A stretch of DNA of 37,226 bases from Clostridia bacterium (GCA_017470095.1 JAFUFC010000177.1:1-37226); one strand, 5' to 3'. Shown: positions 1 through 7,549, counted from the first letter of the stretch. Notes: generated from the letters alone by a model not told the origin. Made by a program: numbers and translations.

Positions 1-96
1 AAGGTATTGGCTGCCTTCCCGTTGGAAGGCCATGGCAAAGCCCCAGATGGCCGCCGTCAAAAACAATAGCAGAGCAGCGTTCCATGTTTTTTTCAT
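1..96 (-). CDS. DMT/EamA-family transporter, N-terminal 32 residues only
   Basis: The gene runs off the left edge of the window, so only its first 32 codons are visible. They encode a short basic start (MKKTW) and then a hydrophobic helix with the IWGFAMAFQR pattern that opens many EamA/drug-metabolite-transporter proteins, which are ten-helix inner-membrane carriers. The ATG overlaps the TGA of the upstream TVP38-like gene (ATGA), and an AGGAAG ribosome site lies inside that gene's last codons, so the two are probably translationally coupled. The substrate cannot be told from this fragment. The family call rests on the first helix alone. Confidence 0.6.
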   Translation of the reverse strand, partial: MKKTWNAALLLFLTAAIWGFAMAFQREGSQYL

Positions 97-851
97 TCGT
101 TGGTGGCTTCCTTTGATTGCTCGCGTTTTTCCTGCGTGGAAACCCGGCGATAGAGAACGATGCAGATGACGCTGAGCACAATGGTGACGGCGTAGGTAAT
201 GATTGCGGCCAGGTACCGTTCACTGTGGGCAAAATTGCCCGTCATGGCGGAGGATACTACCGAGGGAATCCGGGCAGCGGAGGACAAGAGCAGGAACGTG
301 CCCAGCTTCATGGGGGTCAAGCCCACCAGGTAGGTGAGCAGATCCTTAGGCGTGCCGGGAATTAAAAACAGCAGAAAAACCAATAAATCCAGCTTCTTTT
401 CGTTTTGCAAAAAGGAAAACCGCAGAATTTTTTCCCGGGGGAAGAAGGCTTCCACCAGTTTCACACCCCATTTTCTGACCGCCACATACACCAGCGCCGA
501 GGCAGCGGCGGCTCCCAGCAGGCACAGCAGAGACCCCTCAAACCAGCCGAAAATGAACCCGGCGGCCAACTCAAAGGGCTCTCCAGGAATAATGGCCACG
601 ATCACCTGCAAGGCGATCATGCCCATCATCATCAGCGGCCCCAGAGCACCGTAGGATTTGACATGGGCGCGAAAGGATTCGGGGCTTTCCCGGAACTGTT
701 TGACCAGCGGCCAGCCCACGTAATAGGCGATTAGGGAGAAAAACACCCCAATCATCACCAGGGTGACGATACTGATGATCTTTCGCCGCTTCACATTTTC
801 CGGGTGAGCCGAATGAAAGGCATCCTTTTTCTTGTGATGATGCGTGGCCAA
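93..851 (-). CDS. TVP38/TMEM64-family (VTT/DedA-like) membrane protein
   Basis: This is a 252-residue integral membrane protein. It has a His/Lys-rich cytoplasmic start, a first helix near residues 25-48, and several hydrophobic segments. The hallmark loops are PGEPFELAAGFIFG near residues 90-103 and IPGTPKDLLTYLVGL in the second half; this pair of re-entrant loops is typical of the VTT domain. Family members are thought to act in lipid scrambling or polyprenyl-phosphate handling, but the role of this one is unknown. The start is TTG at 849-851, six bases after a GGAGGG ribosome site. It is the first gene of a two-gene unit with the DMT transporter. Confidence 0.88.
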   Translation of the reverse strand: MATHHHKKKDAFHSAHPENVKRRKIISIVTLVMIGVFFSLIAYYVGWPLVKQFRESPESFRAHVKSYGALGPLMMMGMIALQVIVAIIPGEPFELAAGFIFGWFEGSLLCLLGAAAASALVYVAVRKWGVKLVEAFFPREKILRFSFLQNEKKLDLLVFLLFLIPGTPKDLLTYLVGLTPMKLGTFLLLSSAARIPSVVSSAMTGNFAHSERYLAAIITYAVTIVLSVICIVLYRRVSTQEKREQSKEATNE

Positions 852-964
852 GTGTTTCCCTCCTTCCGAGCATCCCGATCAATTATGGGTTTGAATGATT
901 TCGTAAAATGTTCGCTTGCGCGGCCCGGCGAGACGGCCAGCCGCCTTCGGTCGATTGCCTCGTA

Positions 965-993
965 ATTATATCATTTCTGCCGTATCTTGGCAA
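965..993 (-). promoter_or_regulatory. Promoter of the TVP38-DMT operon
   Basis: Reading the minus strand, TTGCCA (993-988) and TATAAT (970-965) are separated by exactly 17 bases. This predicts a leader of about 110 nt before the TTG start at 851, containing a GC-rich self-complementary stretch near 905-950. Confidence 0.7.
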
Positions 994-1001
994 CAAGGAA
1001 A

Positions 1002-1027
1002 CGGCAGATGACTGATTTCATCTGCCG
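1002..1027 (-). terminator. Probable terminator of nagB
   Basis: Nine perfectly complementary bases (CGGCAGATG / CATCTGCCG) with an 8-nt loop lie just past the nagB stop. On the minus strand they are followed by TTTCCTTGTT, a broken T tract, so the call is moderate. The hairpin also sits immediately upstream of the next promoter. Confidence 0.55.
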
Positions 1028-1050
1028 CTCATAAGCTGTTATGAGAAAGA

Positions 1051-1770
1051 TTAAAGTTTGCTGGCAGCCGCCCGGTCCAGCAGGATGGTTACATGGGGAT
1101 GGGCCCGGAGAATCGAAGCCTGCACCCGGGGGTTGATATCGTGCATGACGGTTTCCCGGATAGCGTCGGCCTTGTCTTCGCCCATGGCTACCAGCACGAT
1201 TTCCCGAGCGGCCATGATGCCGCCGATACCCAGACTGATGGCTTGCCGGGGCACATCCTTTTCGCTTTCGAAGAAGCGGCGGTTGGCCTGGATGGTGCTT
1301 TCGGTCAGATGCACAATCTGAGTGCCGTATACCAAATGATCCGCTGGTTCGTTGAAACCAATGTGGCCGTTGCGGCCAATACCCAGCAATTGCATATCGA
1401 TGCCGCCGGCGCGGCGAATCGCCTCATCGTACCGGGCACATTCGGCCGCCAAATCCGGCGCGTTGCCGTCGGGCACGTAAGAGGCTTTCATGTTGATGTG
1501 GTCAAACAGCTGGGCCTTCATAAAGGCATGGTAGCTGCATTCATGCTCCACAGGCAGCCCACAGTATTCATCCAGGTTAAAGCTGATGCACTTGGAAAAA
1601 TCCAGCAGCCCTGCTTTGTGCCAGGCAATCAATTGCTGATAGCAGTCGATGGGGGAGGAGCCTGTGGCCAGGCCCAGCACGCTGTCCGGCTTGCGAATCA
1701 CCTGAGAGGCAAACAGCATGGCCGCCGCCTGACCGACTTGCTGCGCTGTATCGTACACATGGATTTGCAT
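1051..1770 (-). CDS. nagB: Glucosamine-6-phosphate deaminase (NagB)
   Basis: Converts glucosamine 6-phosphate to fructose 6-phosphate and ammonia, feeding amino sugars into glycolysis; cytoplasmic. The 239-residue length is normal for the family. Visible hallmarks are the phosphate loop LATGSSP (residues 34-40), NLDEYCGL with Asp67 in the position of the catalytic acid, and GRNGHIGFNEP with His136 and Glu141 in the ring-opening triad. The Asn before His136, in place of the Asp of the E. coli enzyme, is common in Gram-positive NagB. The ATG at 1768-1770 is chosen because AAAGGGG lies 7 bases upstream; a longer in-frame opening lacks a site. No nagA or sugar transporter adjoins it, so it appears monocistronic. 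Confidence 0.95.
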   Translation of the reverse strand: MQIHVYDTAQQVGQAAAMLFASQVIRKPDSVLGLATGSSPIDCYQQLIAWHKAGLLDFSKCISFNLDEYCGLPVEHECSYHAFMKAQLFDHINMKASYVPDGNAPDLAAECARYDEAIRRAGGIDMQLLGIGRNGHIGFNEPADHLVYGTQIVHLTESTIQANRRFFESEKDVPRQAISLGIGGIMAAREIVLVAMGEDKADAIRETVMHDINPRVQASILRAHPHVTILLDRAAASKL

Positions 1771-1810
1771 GAAAATACCCCTTTCTAATATGGGATTTTT
1801 ATACAATCTA

Positions 1811-1840
1811 ATTATATCACAAAACATTTCATAAAGGCAA
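1811..1840 (-). promoter_or_regulatory. Promoter of nagB
   Basis: On the minus strand, TTGCCT (1840-1835) and TATAAT (1816-1811) are separated by 18 bases, about 40 bases upstream of the nagB ATG. Two TTGCAA hexamers sit upstream at 1857-1862 and 1869-1874; whether they bind a regulator is unknown. Confidence 0.65.
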
Positions 1841-1910
1841 TATATTTTGATTTTTTTTGCAAATTATCTTGCAATTTCATGAAAGACATTTTTTTCTTTT
1901 TGGAAAGGGC

Positions 1911-2417
1911 TTATTTTTTCAAGCGGGAGGTGGCGGGAACGTACGGCATGGCATCCGACGCGGCCGCGCGGTTCAGGCACATTTGGCGCAGCGTGAGAAC
2001 GCGGATGTCCGCCGCTCGGCGCTGGGCATCGGGCGCATCTTGCAGGCTGGCCAGTTCTTTGGCAGTGCCTTTCAGGGCTTGGGAAAGCAGCGTTCTGTCT
2101 GCTTGTTCCAGCCATGTATTATAGCGGGTTTCCAGGCCCGCCTGACGGGTGCTCATGTTCTTTTCCAGTAGGATGATGACAATCAACAATCCAGCCATAA
2201 CGGCGGCGGACACACCGCCTGCGATGGTCAGTGCCTGCATGTGGGCAAACGTACCGCCCAGAAGCAGCGCCAGCGTTATGGCGCAGGATAACCGGGCGGC
2301 GGTTTTCCAGGCCGTCAGTCGACGGAGCGCCTGGCAACAGCACGCTTCCGTGGTGAAAATATCTTTCAGGGATACCCAAACATCCGGAGAATAAAAATCG
2401 GAAGGCGAGGGTAGCAC
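1911..2417 (-). CDS. Unrecognised protein with two adjacent transmembrane helices
   Basis: A 168-residue protein I cannot assign with confidence. It has a soluble N-terminal stretch containing a CCC run near residue 26, two hydrophobic helices back to back at about residues 41-61 and 64-84, then a predicted helical, Gln/Arg/Ala-rich C-terminal part of about 80 residues. The start is GTG at 2415-2417, supported by AGGGGG upstream; the nearby ATG at 2424 is in another frame. The layout of two helices plus a cytoplasmic helical tail resembles SLATT-type proteins, some of which work beside nucleotide-sensing defence proteins. That is architecture only, and no partner gene of that kind is visible here. 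Confidence 0.6.
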   Translation of the reverse strand: MLPSPSDFYSPDVWVSLKDIFTTEACCCQALRRLTAWKTAARLSCAITLALLLGGTFAHMQALTIAGGVSAAVMAGLLIVIILLEKNMSTRQAGLETRYNTWLEQADRTLLSQALKGTAKELASLQDAPDAQRRAADIRVLTLRQMCLNRAAASDAMPYVPATSRLKK

Positions 2418-2471
2418 TGCGCATTCCCCCTAAATGATCAGATACTTTTATTATAAGAAAAAAATGCCGTT

Positions 2472-2500
2472 TTGTCCATACTTGAGTGCGCTTCTAATAC
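2472..2500 (+). promoter_or_regulatory. Promoter reading into the structured RNA candidate
   Basis: TTGTCC (2472-2477), a 17-base spacer and TAATAC (2495-2500) form a plus-strand sigma-70-type promoter inside a region without plus-strand coding sequence. Transcription would start near 2507, three bases before the 5' arm of the closing helix of the RNA described next. Confidence 0.6.
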
Positions 2501-2506
2501 TATTTG

Positions 2507-2676
2507 ACGTCTAAAAGATTCGGGATGAATTTTTCGCTCTGGTTCAGCTGAATGAAGGGAGGCGTAACTGTGCTACGTTGACCGGAATGAAGCAACGCCA
2601 GAGCGGAAAAGGCAACCCAAGATTCAAGGTTTGAGACGGAGAATAGTGTATAAGATGCATCTTCCGATTTTAGAAA
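2507..2676 (+). ncRNA. Structured non-coding RNA candidate, possibly raiA-motif class
   Basis: The roughly 315-base gap between 2425 and 2739 is not empty. Its ends pair with each other: TCTAAAA, TCGG and GATG at 2510-2516, 2520-2523 and 2524-2527 match CATC, CCGA and TTTTAGA at 2658-2661, 2664-2667 and 2668-2674, giving 15 pairs with small bulges. Inside, CGCTCTGG (2535-2542) pairs with CCAGAGCG (2598-2605), and CGTTG (2576-2580) pairs with CAACG (2593-2597). The 8-mer GAATGAAG occurs twice, at 2550 and 2585. A promoter sits just upstream. The size and look recall the raiA motif of Firmicutes and Actinobacteria, but that identity is from memory and unverified. No raiA gene is in the window and no clear plus-strand terminator is visible. 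Confidence 0.62.
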
Positions 2677-2682
2677 CAGACT

Positions 2683-2720
2683 CTAAAAAAACCGCCCGGG
2701 GCTGTGCGGCCAGCGGGCGG
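2683..2720 (-). terminator. Terminator of the efp / CD1247-type operon
   Basis: On the minus strand a GC stem (CCGCCCG paired with CGGGCGG, inner loop rich in GC) is followed by seven T residues. It lies 20 bases past the stop of the acidic protein gene and converges with the 3' end of the structured RNA candidate. Confidence 0.8.
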
Positions 2721-2739
2721 TTGAGCTTGTCGGGATGGC

Positions 2740-3156
2740 TTATTCCTCGTCGTCCCCGTCTTCGTCGGGGGTTTCGGGGAACAGGGGCTGATGGCAGTTG
2801 GGGCAGAGGTAATCCTCGTCAAAATCGAAAGAATCGGCTTCAAACGTCATTTCCTCACCGCAGTGGGGGCAGGTGTATTCCACCAGGTTGTCGTCCTCAT
2901 CTTCGTCTTCTTCGCCGTCTTCGTCTTCTTCATCGTCATAAATGACGTCTTCCAGATCGCTCAGATCAGCGTCGATGGATTCCACAAAATCGCTCAGGTC
3001 CTCATGGTCCTCGCGCAGTTCGTCCATTTCCGCCGCCATATCGGAGAGCAGCTCCAGCATTTTATCGATCAGCTTGCCCTCGTTCTTGTCGGTATCCAGC
3101 TTCAGCCCTTCGGCCAGGCCTTTCAGGTAAGAAACCCGATCGGACAGATTGCTCAT
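2740..3156 (-). CDS. CD1247 N-terminal-domain-type acidic zinc-ribbon protein
   Basis: A 138-residue cytoplasmic protein. The N-terminal 60 residues (NLSDRVSYLKGLAEGLKLD and following) form the helical domain known from C. difficile CD1247. A very acidic linker of Asp/Glu runs follows at about residues 60-93. A C-terminal zinc ribbon has two CPxC knuckles (CPHC near 98 and CPNC near 121), and the end is acidic again. The function is unknown. The start at 3154-3156 is preceded by GGAGGAAA; the more upstream in-frame start has no site. It begins 13 bases after the efp stop, so it is very likely co-transcribed with efp. Confidence 0.82.
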   Translation of the reverse strand: MSNLSDRVSYLKGLAEGLKLDTDKNEGKLIDKMLELLSDMAAEMDELREDHEDLSDFVESIDADLSDLEDVIYDDEEDEDGEEDEDEDDNLVEYTCPHCGEEMTFEADSFDFDEDYLCPNCHQPLFPETPDEDGDDEE

Positions 3157-3169
3157 TGCATTTCCTCCA

Positions 3170-3727
3170 TTACGCACGGGACAGATATTCGCCGGTGCGG
3201 GTATCGATTTTGATTACGTCGCCAATGTTGATGAACAGCGGCACCTGAATTTCATAGCCGGTCTCGGTGGTGGCGGGCTTGAAATTGTTGGTGGCGGTAT
3301 CGCCCTTGAAGCCAGGTTCGGTCTTGGTGATTTCCAGTTCCACAAAGTTGGGCGCTTCCACGGAGAAAGCCTGACCCTTGAAGTAGCGGATGGTCACATT
3401 GGTGTTTTCCTTCACGAACTGGATGGCTTCTTCCACAGCGTCCTTGCCCAGGGGCATCTGCTCGTAGGTTTCGGGATCCATGAAGTAGTACAGATCGCCG
3501 TCGTTGTACAGGTACTGCATTTCCTTGGTTTCGATGATGGCCCGGGGCATTTTGTCGGTGGGGTTGAAGGTGCGTTCCACCACAGCGCCAGTCATGACGT
3601 TCTTGATCTTAGTGCGCACAAAGGCAGCGCCCTTGCCGGGTTTTACGTGCTGGAAGTCCACGATGTTCCACACGCCGCCGTCCCATTCGATGGTGATGCC
3701 CTTTTTGAAATCGCCAGCAGTAATCAT
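3170..3727 (-). CDS. efp: Elongation factor P
   Basis: EF-P binds between the P and E sites of the ribosome and rescues stalling on consecutive prolines. The protein is 185 residues, the standard length, with the three beta-barrel domains in order: KOW-like N-terminal domain, central OB domain, and C-terminal OB domain ending in [17 protein letters not shown]. The tip loop of domain I is KPGKGAAF, which puts Lys32 at the position modified in other bacteria. None of the E. coli-type modification genes (epmA, epmB) is seen here. The ATG at 3727 follows a GGAGGAATT ribosome site. It lies downstream of the M24 peptidase gene, a classic pairing in Firmicutes. Confidence 0.97.
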   Translation of the reverse strand: MITAGDFKKGITIEWDGGVWNIVDFQHVKPGKGAAFVRTKIKNVMTGAVVERTFNPTDKMPRAIIETKEMQYLYNDGDLYYFMDPETYEQMPLGKDAVEEAIQFVKENTNVTIRYFKGQAFSVEAPNFVELEITKTEPGFKGDTATNNFKPATTETGYEIQVPLFINIGDVIKIDTRTGEYLSRA

Positions 3728-3774
3728 TGTAATTCCTCCATATTCTGTATTGGTTTATTGCAAGAAGGGGCCGA

Positions 3775-4845
3775 TCACAGGATCAGCAGCGCCTTTTGTG
3801 CATGTACCAGGGTACGCCCGCCGTTTTCTGTGATGGCGCAGGTATCTTCGATACGCACGCCGCCCAGGCCGGGCACATAAATGCCGGGTTCCACGGTGAT
3901 GGTCTGGTTTACTTCCAGCGGATCTTCACACAACTGGGAGAGCCGGGGATCTTCATGAATATCGATGCCCACGCTGTGGCCCAGGCCGTGGCCGAAGCGG
4001 CCGGCGTAGCCTGCGTCGTCGATGATCTTTCGGGCTACGGTATCGATATCCTTGCACACCTTGCCGGGGGCCAGCATATCTTCGCAGGTTTGCTGGGCGT
4101 AGAGCACGGTATCGTAGATCTTTTTCATTTCGGCGCTGGGCTGGCCCAGGGAAATGGTGCGGGTCATATCCGCGCAGTAGCCGCCCTTCTTGGCCCCAAA
4201 GTCGAAAGTGATCATTTCCCCCATTTCAACTTTCTTGTCGCTGGGAATGGCATGGGGGAGAGAACCGTTGACGCCGGAAGCCACGATGGTGTTGAAGGCC
4301 AGCGCTTCCGCTCCCAATTCCAGCATCAGGAATTCCAGCTTGATCTGCAATTGCTTTTCGGTCATGCCGGGCTTGATGAAGCCCAGGAGCTGATCGAAGG
4401 CTTTGCAGGAGATATTGCATGCTTCCTCAATGCAATCCAATTCGTGCTGGTCCTTGATGCGGCGGATGGTTTCCGGCGCGTTTTTGAGCGAAGCGAACTC
4501 CACCCCGGGAATGGCCTCTTTGATGGCTTCAAAGGAACGGACGGTGACTTCATCATCTTCGTACCGCACGCATTTGACGCCGTGCTGGGCAAACAATTCG
4601 CTGGCCAGCATGGCGTGGCTGACGCCCTTTTCCACCATCAGCACGTCAAAACCGGGAGCCTGACGCTCCGCCTGTTCGGTATAGCGGAAGTCGGTAATGA
4701 TGGCCTGGAAGCCGTGACCGGCGGCGATGAGCCCCTCGCCGGTGTAGCCGCTCAGGTAAAACATGTTGGAGGGCTTGTGGATCAGGATGCCTTCATCCTT
4801 CCCCAATGCTGCCGTTTGCAGCAATTTGTTCATTCTTTCATTCAT
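3775..4845 (-). CDS. M24-family aminopeptidase P / Xaa-Pro dipeptidase
   Basis: A cytoplasmic metallopeptidase that removes residues next to proline. The 356 residues comprise an N-terminal creatinase-type domain (about 1-125) and a C-terminal pita-bread catalytic domain. All five metal ligands are visible: Asp215 (TFDFG), Asp226 (ADMTRT), His290 (GHGLGH), Glu319 (TVEPG) and Glu333 (RIEDT). The ATG at 4843-4845 is chosen because TGGAGGAAAA precedes it; an in-frame extension upstream is basic, unlike the family and without a site. It leads the operon with efp and the CD1247-type gene. Aminopeptidase versus dipeptidase specificity cannot be settled from sequence. Confidence 0.93.
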   Translation of the reverse strand: MNERMNKLLQTAALGKDEGILIHKPSNMFYLSGYTGEGLIAAGHGFQAIITDFRYTEQAERQAPGFDVLMVEKGVSHAMLASELFAQHGVKCVRYEDDEVTVRSFEAIKEAIPGVEFASLKNAPETIRRIKDQHELDCIEEACNISCKAFDQLLGFIKPGMTEKQLQIKLEFLMLELGAEALAFNTIVASGVNGSLPHAIPSDKKVEMGEMITFDFGAKKGGYCADMTRTISLGQPSAEMKKIYDTVLYAQQTCEDMLAPGKVCKDIDTVARKIIDDAGYAGRFGHGLGHSVGIDIHEDPRLSQLCEDPLEVNQTITVEPGIYVPGLGGVRIEDTCAITENGGRTLVHAQKALLIL

Positions 4846-4885
4846 ATTTTTTCCTCCAGCGTCTTTCAATAGTACGCCGCATTGT

Positions 4886-4894
4886 ATTTTAGCA
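4886..4894 (-). promoter_or_regulatory. Extended -10 element for the peptidase-efp operon
   Basis: On the minus strand TGCTAAAAT reads as an extended -10 box, about 40 bases upstream of the peptidase ATG. No convincing -35 box lies 17 bases further up, which is tolerated when the TG extension is present. Confidence 0.5.
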
Positions 4895-5004
4895 TAAATA
4901 AAGCGCCTTCGCCACCCCTTCACCGAGGAAAATAGCAATTTTTTTTCGTTTTTTCACTGGATTTTGCTTAAAATATACTTTTTGCAAAAAATTCCGCTGG
5001 GCTG

Positions 5005-5032
5005 TTGACAACAGGACTCAATTGAATATAAT
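5005..5032 (+). promoter_or_regulatory. Strong promoter of the arsR-like / metal ATPase operon
   Basis: Perfect consensus boxes TTGACA (5005-5010) and TATAAT (5027-5032) with a 16-base spacer. Transcription is expected to start at about 5039, which rules out the ATG at 5038 as a normal leadered start codon. Confidence 0.9.
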
Positions 5033-5034
5033 AA

Positions 5035-5054
5035 CATATGAACAGTTGTTCAAA
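5035..5054 (+). promoter_or_regulatory. ArsR/SmtB-type operator (inverted repeat)
   Basis: The imperfect palindrome ATATGAACA-GT-TGTTCAAAT lies just downstream of the -10 box, over the expected transcription start. It matches the AT-rich TGAACA/TGTTCA half-sites bound by CzrA/SmtB/CadC repressors. The natural reading is that the sensor encoded next represses its own operon until zinc, cadmium or a similar metal releases it. Confidence 0.8.
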
Positions 5055-5070
5055 TGAAAGGATGATTAAA

Positions 5071-5436
5071 TTGAGCAACCTGATCCATCATCAGCCTGGG
5101 GAGGGGGAGGAGAACCTCCATCCCGACCTGATTTCCTCCGTGAACGCCGATATGCCCGATGAAGATCTGCTTTATGATCTGGCCGAGCTGTTCCGGATTT
5201 TTGCCGATAGCACGAGGATCAAGATCCTTTACGTTCTGTTCGAAGCGGAAATGTGCGTGTGCGATATTGCCGAGCTGTTGGGCATGACCCAAAGCGCCAT
5301 TTCCCATCAGCTGCGGCTGCTGAAGCAATCCAAGCTGGTGAAATTCCGCCGAGACGGCAAAACGGTTTATTATTCCCTGCCGGACGATCACGTGCGGACC
5401 ATCATCGGCATGGGTATGGAACATTTGTGTGAATAA
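5071..5436 (+). CDS. ArsR/SmtB-family metal-sensing repressor
   Basis: A 121-residue winged-helix repressor. The recognition region is [14 protein letters not shown] (residues 73-86) followed by the wing [12 protein letters not shown]. Two metal-site signatures are visible: EMCVCD with Cys62 and Cys64 (alpha-3 position, CadC-like), and Asp105, His107, His118 and Glu121, spaced like the alpha-5 zinc site of CzrA. The start chosen is TTG at 5071-5073, eight bases after AAAGGA. An in-frame ATG at 5038 would add 11 residues but lies at the transcription start inside the operator. The stop precedes the metal ATPase by 19 bases, so both form one autoregulated operon. The metal is probably Zn, Cd or Pb (inference). 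Confidence 0.92.
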   Translation: MSNLIHHQPGEGEENLHPDLISSVNADMPDEDLLYDLAELFRIFADSTRIKILYVLFEAEMCVCDIAELLGMTQSAISHQLRLLKQSKLVKFRRDGKTVYYSLPDDHVRTIIGMGMEHLCE

Positions 5437-5455
5437 AAAAGAGGGGGACGGAACC

Positions 5456-7459
5456 ATGAGCAAGTACTGCGCCTGCTGCCAGCATGATCACGACGAAGAA
5501 CACGATCATGAACATGAACAACGGCATGAATGCCATGACCACGAGCATCACAGCCATGATCATCATCATGAACATCATCACGATCACGGCCACGACCACG
5601 GCCACGATCACGGCGGGGAAGAAGAGGAGCGCAAGACCATGATCCTCCGCATAGCCGCCAGCGCCGTGCTCTTGATTGCGGGGCTTTTGCTGCCCATGCC
5701 CGAATGGGCGAAGATCGGCCTGTTCCTCGTTTCCTGGCTGGTGGTCGGCTGGAATGTGATTCTTTCCGCTATGAAAAATATCCTGCGGGGGCATGCCCTG
5801 GATGAAATGTTTCTGATGACGGTGGCGTCCGTGGGCGCGTTTTGCCTGGGGGATTACGCCGAGGGCGTGGCGGTGATGCTGCTGTACCAGATCGGTGAAT
5901 TTTTTCAGGATTACGCCGTCGATCAGAGCCGGGATTCCATTGCGGAACTGATGGACATTCGCCCGGACACCGCCGAGGTGGAGCGGAGGGGAAGCGTGGA
6001 AACCGTGCACCCGGAAACGGTGCAGGTGGGCGAAATTATTGTGGTGCGGCCTGGAGAAAAAATCCCGCTGGACGGCACGGTGGTCGAAGGGGTTTCTTCA
6101 TTAAATACGCTGGCTCTCACCGGCGAAGCCGCGCCCCGGGATGTGGGCGTTGGAGACGCGGTGATCAGCGGCTGCGTGAACATGCAGGGCGTGCTGCGTA
6201 TTGAAGCCACCCACGCCTATAACGATTCCACCGTGGCTCGGATCCTGGAACTGGTGGAAAACGCCGGTGACAACAAGTCGAAGGCCGATATATTTATTAC
6301 CCGTTTTGCCCGGATCTACACCCCTGTGGTGGTGGGCCTGGCCGTGCTGGTGGCCCTGATGCCGCCCCTGTTCTTTGGCGGCGCGTGGAAGGAATGGATC
6401 ACTTCAGCCCTCACCTTCCTGGTCATTTCCTGCCCCTGCGCGCTGGTCATTTCTGTGCCGCTGACCTTCTTCAGCGCCATTGGCGGTGCGTCAAAGCGAG
6501 GCATTCTGATCAAGGGCGCCAATTACCTGGAAACCCTGGCCCAGACGGGCGTGGCCGTATTTGATAAGACCGGCACCCTGACCAAAGGAGCCTTCGCGGT
6601 CAAGGATGTGCACCCGGAAAACAGCAATGCGCGGGAGCTTCTTTCCCTGGCCGCCGCCGCGGAGCAATTTAGCACCCATCCCATTGCCCAGGCTCTACGG
6701 GACGCCTGCTTGGATGAACTGCCCAAAGCGGAGGATACGGCCGAGATTGCCGGGCACGGCGTGTGCGCCACAATTCATGGAAGAAAAATTGCTGTGGGCA
6801 ACAGCAAGCTGATGCTCCGGGAAGGAGCGGCGTGCCCGAAGGTGGATGCTTCCGGTACGGTGGTGCATGTGGCGGCGGACGGCCGGTATTTAGGGTATAT
6901 CCTGATTGCTGATACGCTCAAAACCGGCTCAAAGGAGGCCATTCAGGGCCTGAAAAGCCTGGGCGTGGCCAAGACCGTCATGCTCACAGGCGACAGCGAA
7001 TCTGCCGCTGAGGAAGTGGCCGACACATTGAAACTGGATGAAATGCACGCCTTCTTGCTGCCTGACGGTAAGGTGAACCAGGTGGAGCGGCTGATGAACG
7101 AAAAGCCGGAGAAGGACGCCCTGATCTTCGTGGGCGACGGCATCAACGACGCGCCGGTGCTGGCCCGGGCCGACGTAGGTGTGGCCATGGGCGCCTTGGG
7201 CAGCGATGCCGCCATTGAAGCGGCGGATGTGGTGCTCATGGACGATGATCCCCGCAAGCTGCCCCAGGCTATCCGCATTGCTCGGGCCACCGTGCGTATC
7301 GTGCACCAAAATATCATTTTCTCCCTGGCCGTCAAGGTGATTGTCATGATCCTGGGCGTAATGCACCTGGCCCCCCTCTGGCTGGCCATCTTTGCCGACG
7401 TGGGCGTGTGCTTCCTGGCGATTCTCAACGCCATGCGGGCCATGCACGCGGCCAAGTGA
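5456..7459 (+). CDS. P1B-type heavy-metal-exporting ATPase (Zn/Cd/Pb group)
   Basis: An inner-membrane ATP-driven metal exporter of 667 residues. Catalytic motifs in order: TGE (222-224), CPC metal-site motif (326-328), phosphorylated Asp370 in DKTGT, HP pair (408-409) and GDGINDAP with Asp561 and Asp565. Lys627 and Asp648 are 21 residues apart, as are Lys693 and Asp714 of E. coli ZntA, marking the P1B-2 group that exports Zn, Cd and Pb. There is no ferredoxin-like HMA domain. Instead residues 1-54 carry 22 histidines plus Cys5, Cys7, Cys8 and Cys26. The ATG at 5456 follows GAGGGGG. Expression is expected to follow the upstream ArsR-type repressor. Confidence 0.95.
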   Translation: MSKYCACCQHDHDEEHDHEHEQRHECHDHEHHSHDHHHEHHHDHGHDHGHDHGGEEEERKTMILRIAASAVLLIAGLLLPMPEWAKIGLFLVSWLVVGWNVILSAMKNILRGHALDEMFLMTVASVGAFCLGDYAEGVAVMLLYQIGEFFQDYAVDQSRDSIAELMDIRPDTAEVERRGSVETVHPETVQVGEIIVVRPGEKIPLDGTVVEGVSSLNTLALTGEAAPRDVGVGDAVISGCVNMQGVLRIEATHAYNDSTVARILELVENAGDNKSKADIFITRFARIYTPVVVGLAVLVALMPPLFFGGAWKEWITSALTFLVISCPCALVISVPLTFFSAIGGASKRGILIKGANYLETLAQTGVAVFDKTGTLTKGAFAVKDVHPENSNARELLSLAAAAEQFSTHPIAQALRDACLDELPKAEDTAEIAGHGVCATIHGRKIAVGNSKLMLREGAACPKVDASGTVVHVAADGRYLGYILIADTLKTGSKEAIQGLKSLGVAKTVMLTGDSESAAEEVADTLKLDEMHAFLLPDGKVNQVERLMNEKPEKDALIFVGDGINDAPVLARADVGVAMGALGSDAAIEAADVVLMDDDPRKLPQAIRIARATVRIVHQNIIFSLAVKVIVMILGVMHLAPLWLAIFADVGVCFLAILNAMRAMHAAK

Positions 7460-7486
7460 TTGGCAGATCTCCCGCAGCCCTGCACC

Positions 7487-7549
7487 CGCGCCATGGGGTA
7501 TCCCCCCTGGCGCGAAGCCTGGGGCCGCGAAGGCCTCAGGGGTACTTTT
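7487..7549 (+). terminator. Tandem hairpins, probable terminator of the metal-ATPase operon
   Basis: Two consecutive GC hairpins follow the stop: CGCGCCA / TGGCGCG (7487-7514, with an extra GGGG/CCCC extension) and CCTGGGGCC / GGCCTCAGG (7518-7540). The second is followed by TACTTTT, a weak T tract. The rest of the 180-base gap to 7638 shows only the ribosome site AAAGGAGGGGG. Confidence 0.5.

Noticed and set aside
1371-1380. Asn in place of the E. coli catalytic Asp in NagB as a sign of inactivation
   Set aside because: NGH is usual in Gram-positive NagB (for example Bacillus), and the His and Glu are intact.
2631-2945. A 104-codon plus-strand frame starting inside the RNA candidate
   Set aside because: It has no ribosome site, runs antisense through the terminator and the CD1247-type gene, and gives an Arg-rich translation typical of a shadow frame.
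5038-5070. Upstream ATG start for the ArsR-type repressor
   Set aside because: It lies at the predicted transcription start and in the operator palindrome, with no room for a ribosome site; TTG at 5071 is well placed.
5483-5617. The His-codon-rich tract as a CRISPR-like or tandem DNA repeat
   Set aside because: The CAT/CAC/GAC/GAT repetition is in frame and explained by a His/Asp/Glu-rich protein segment; there are no spacers or fixed repeat length.
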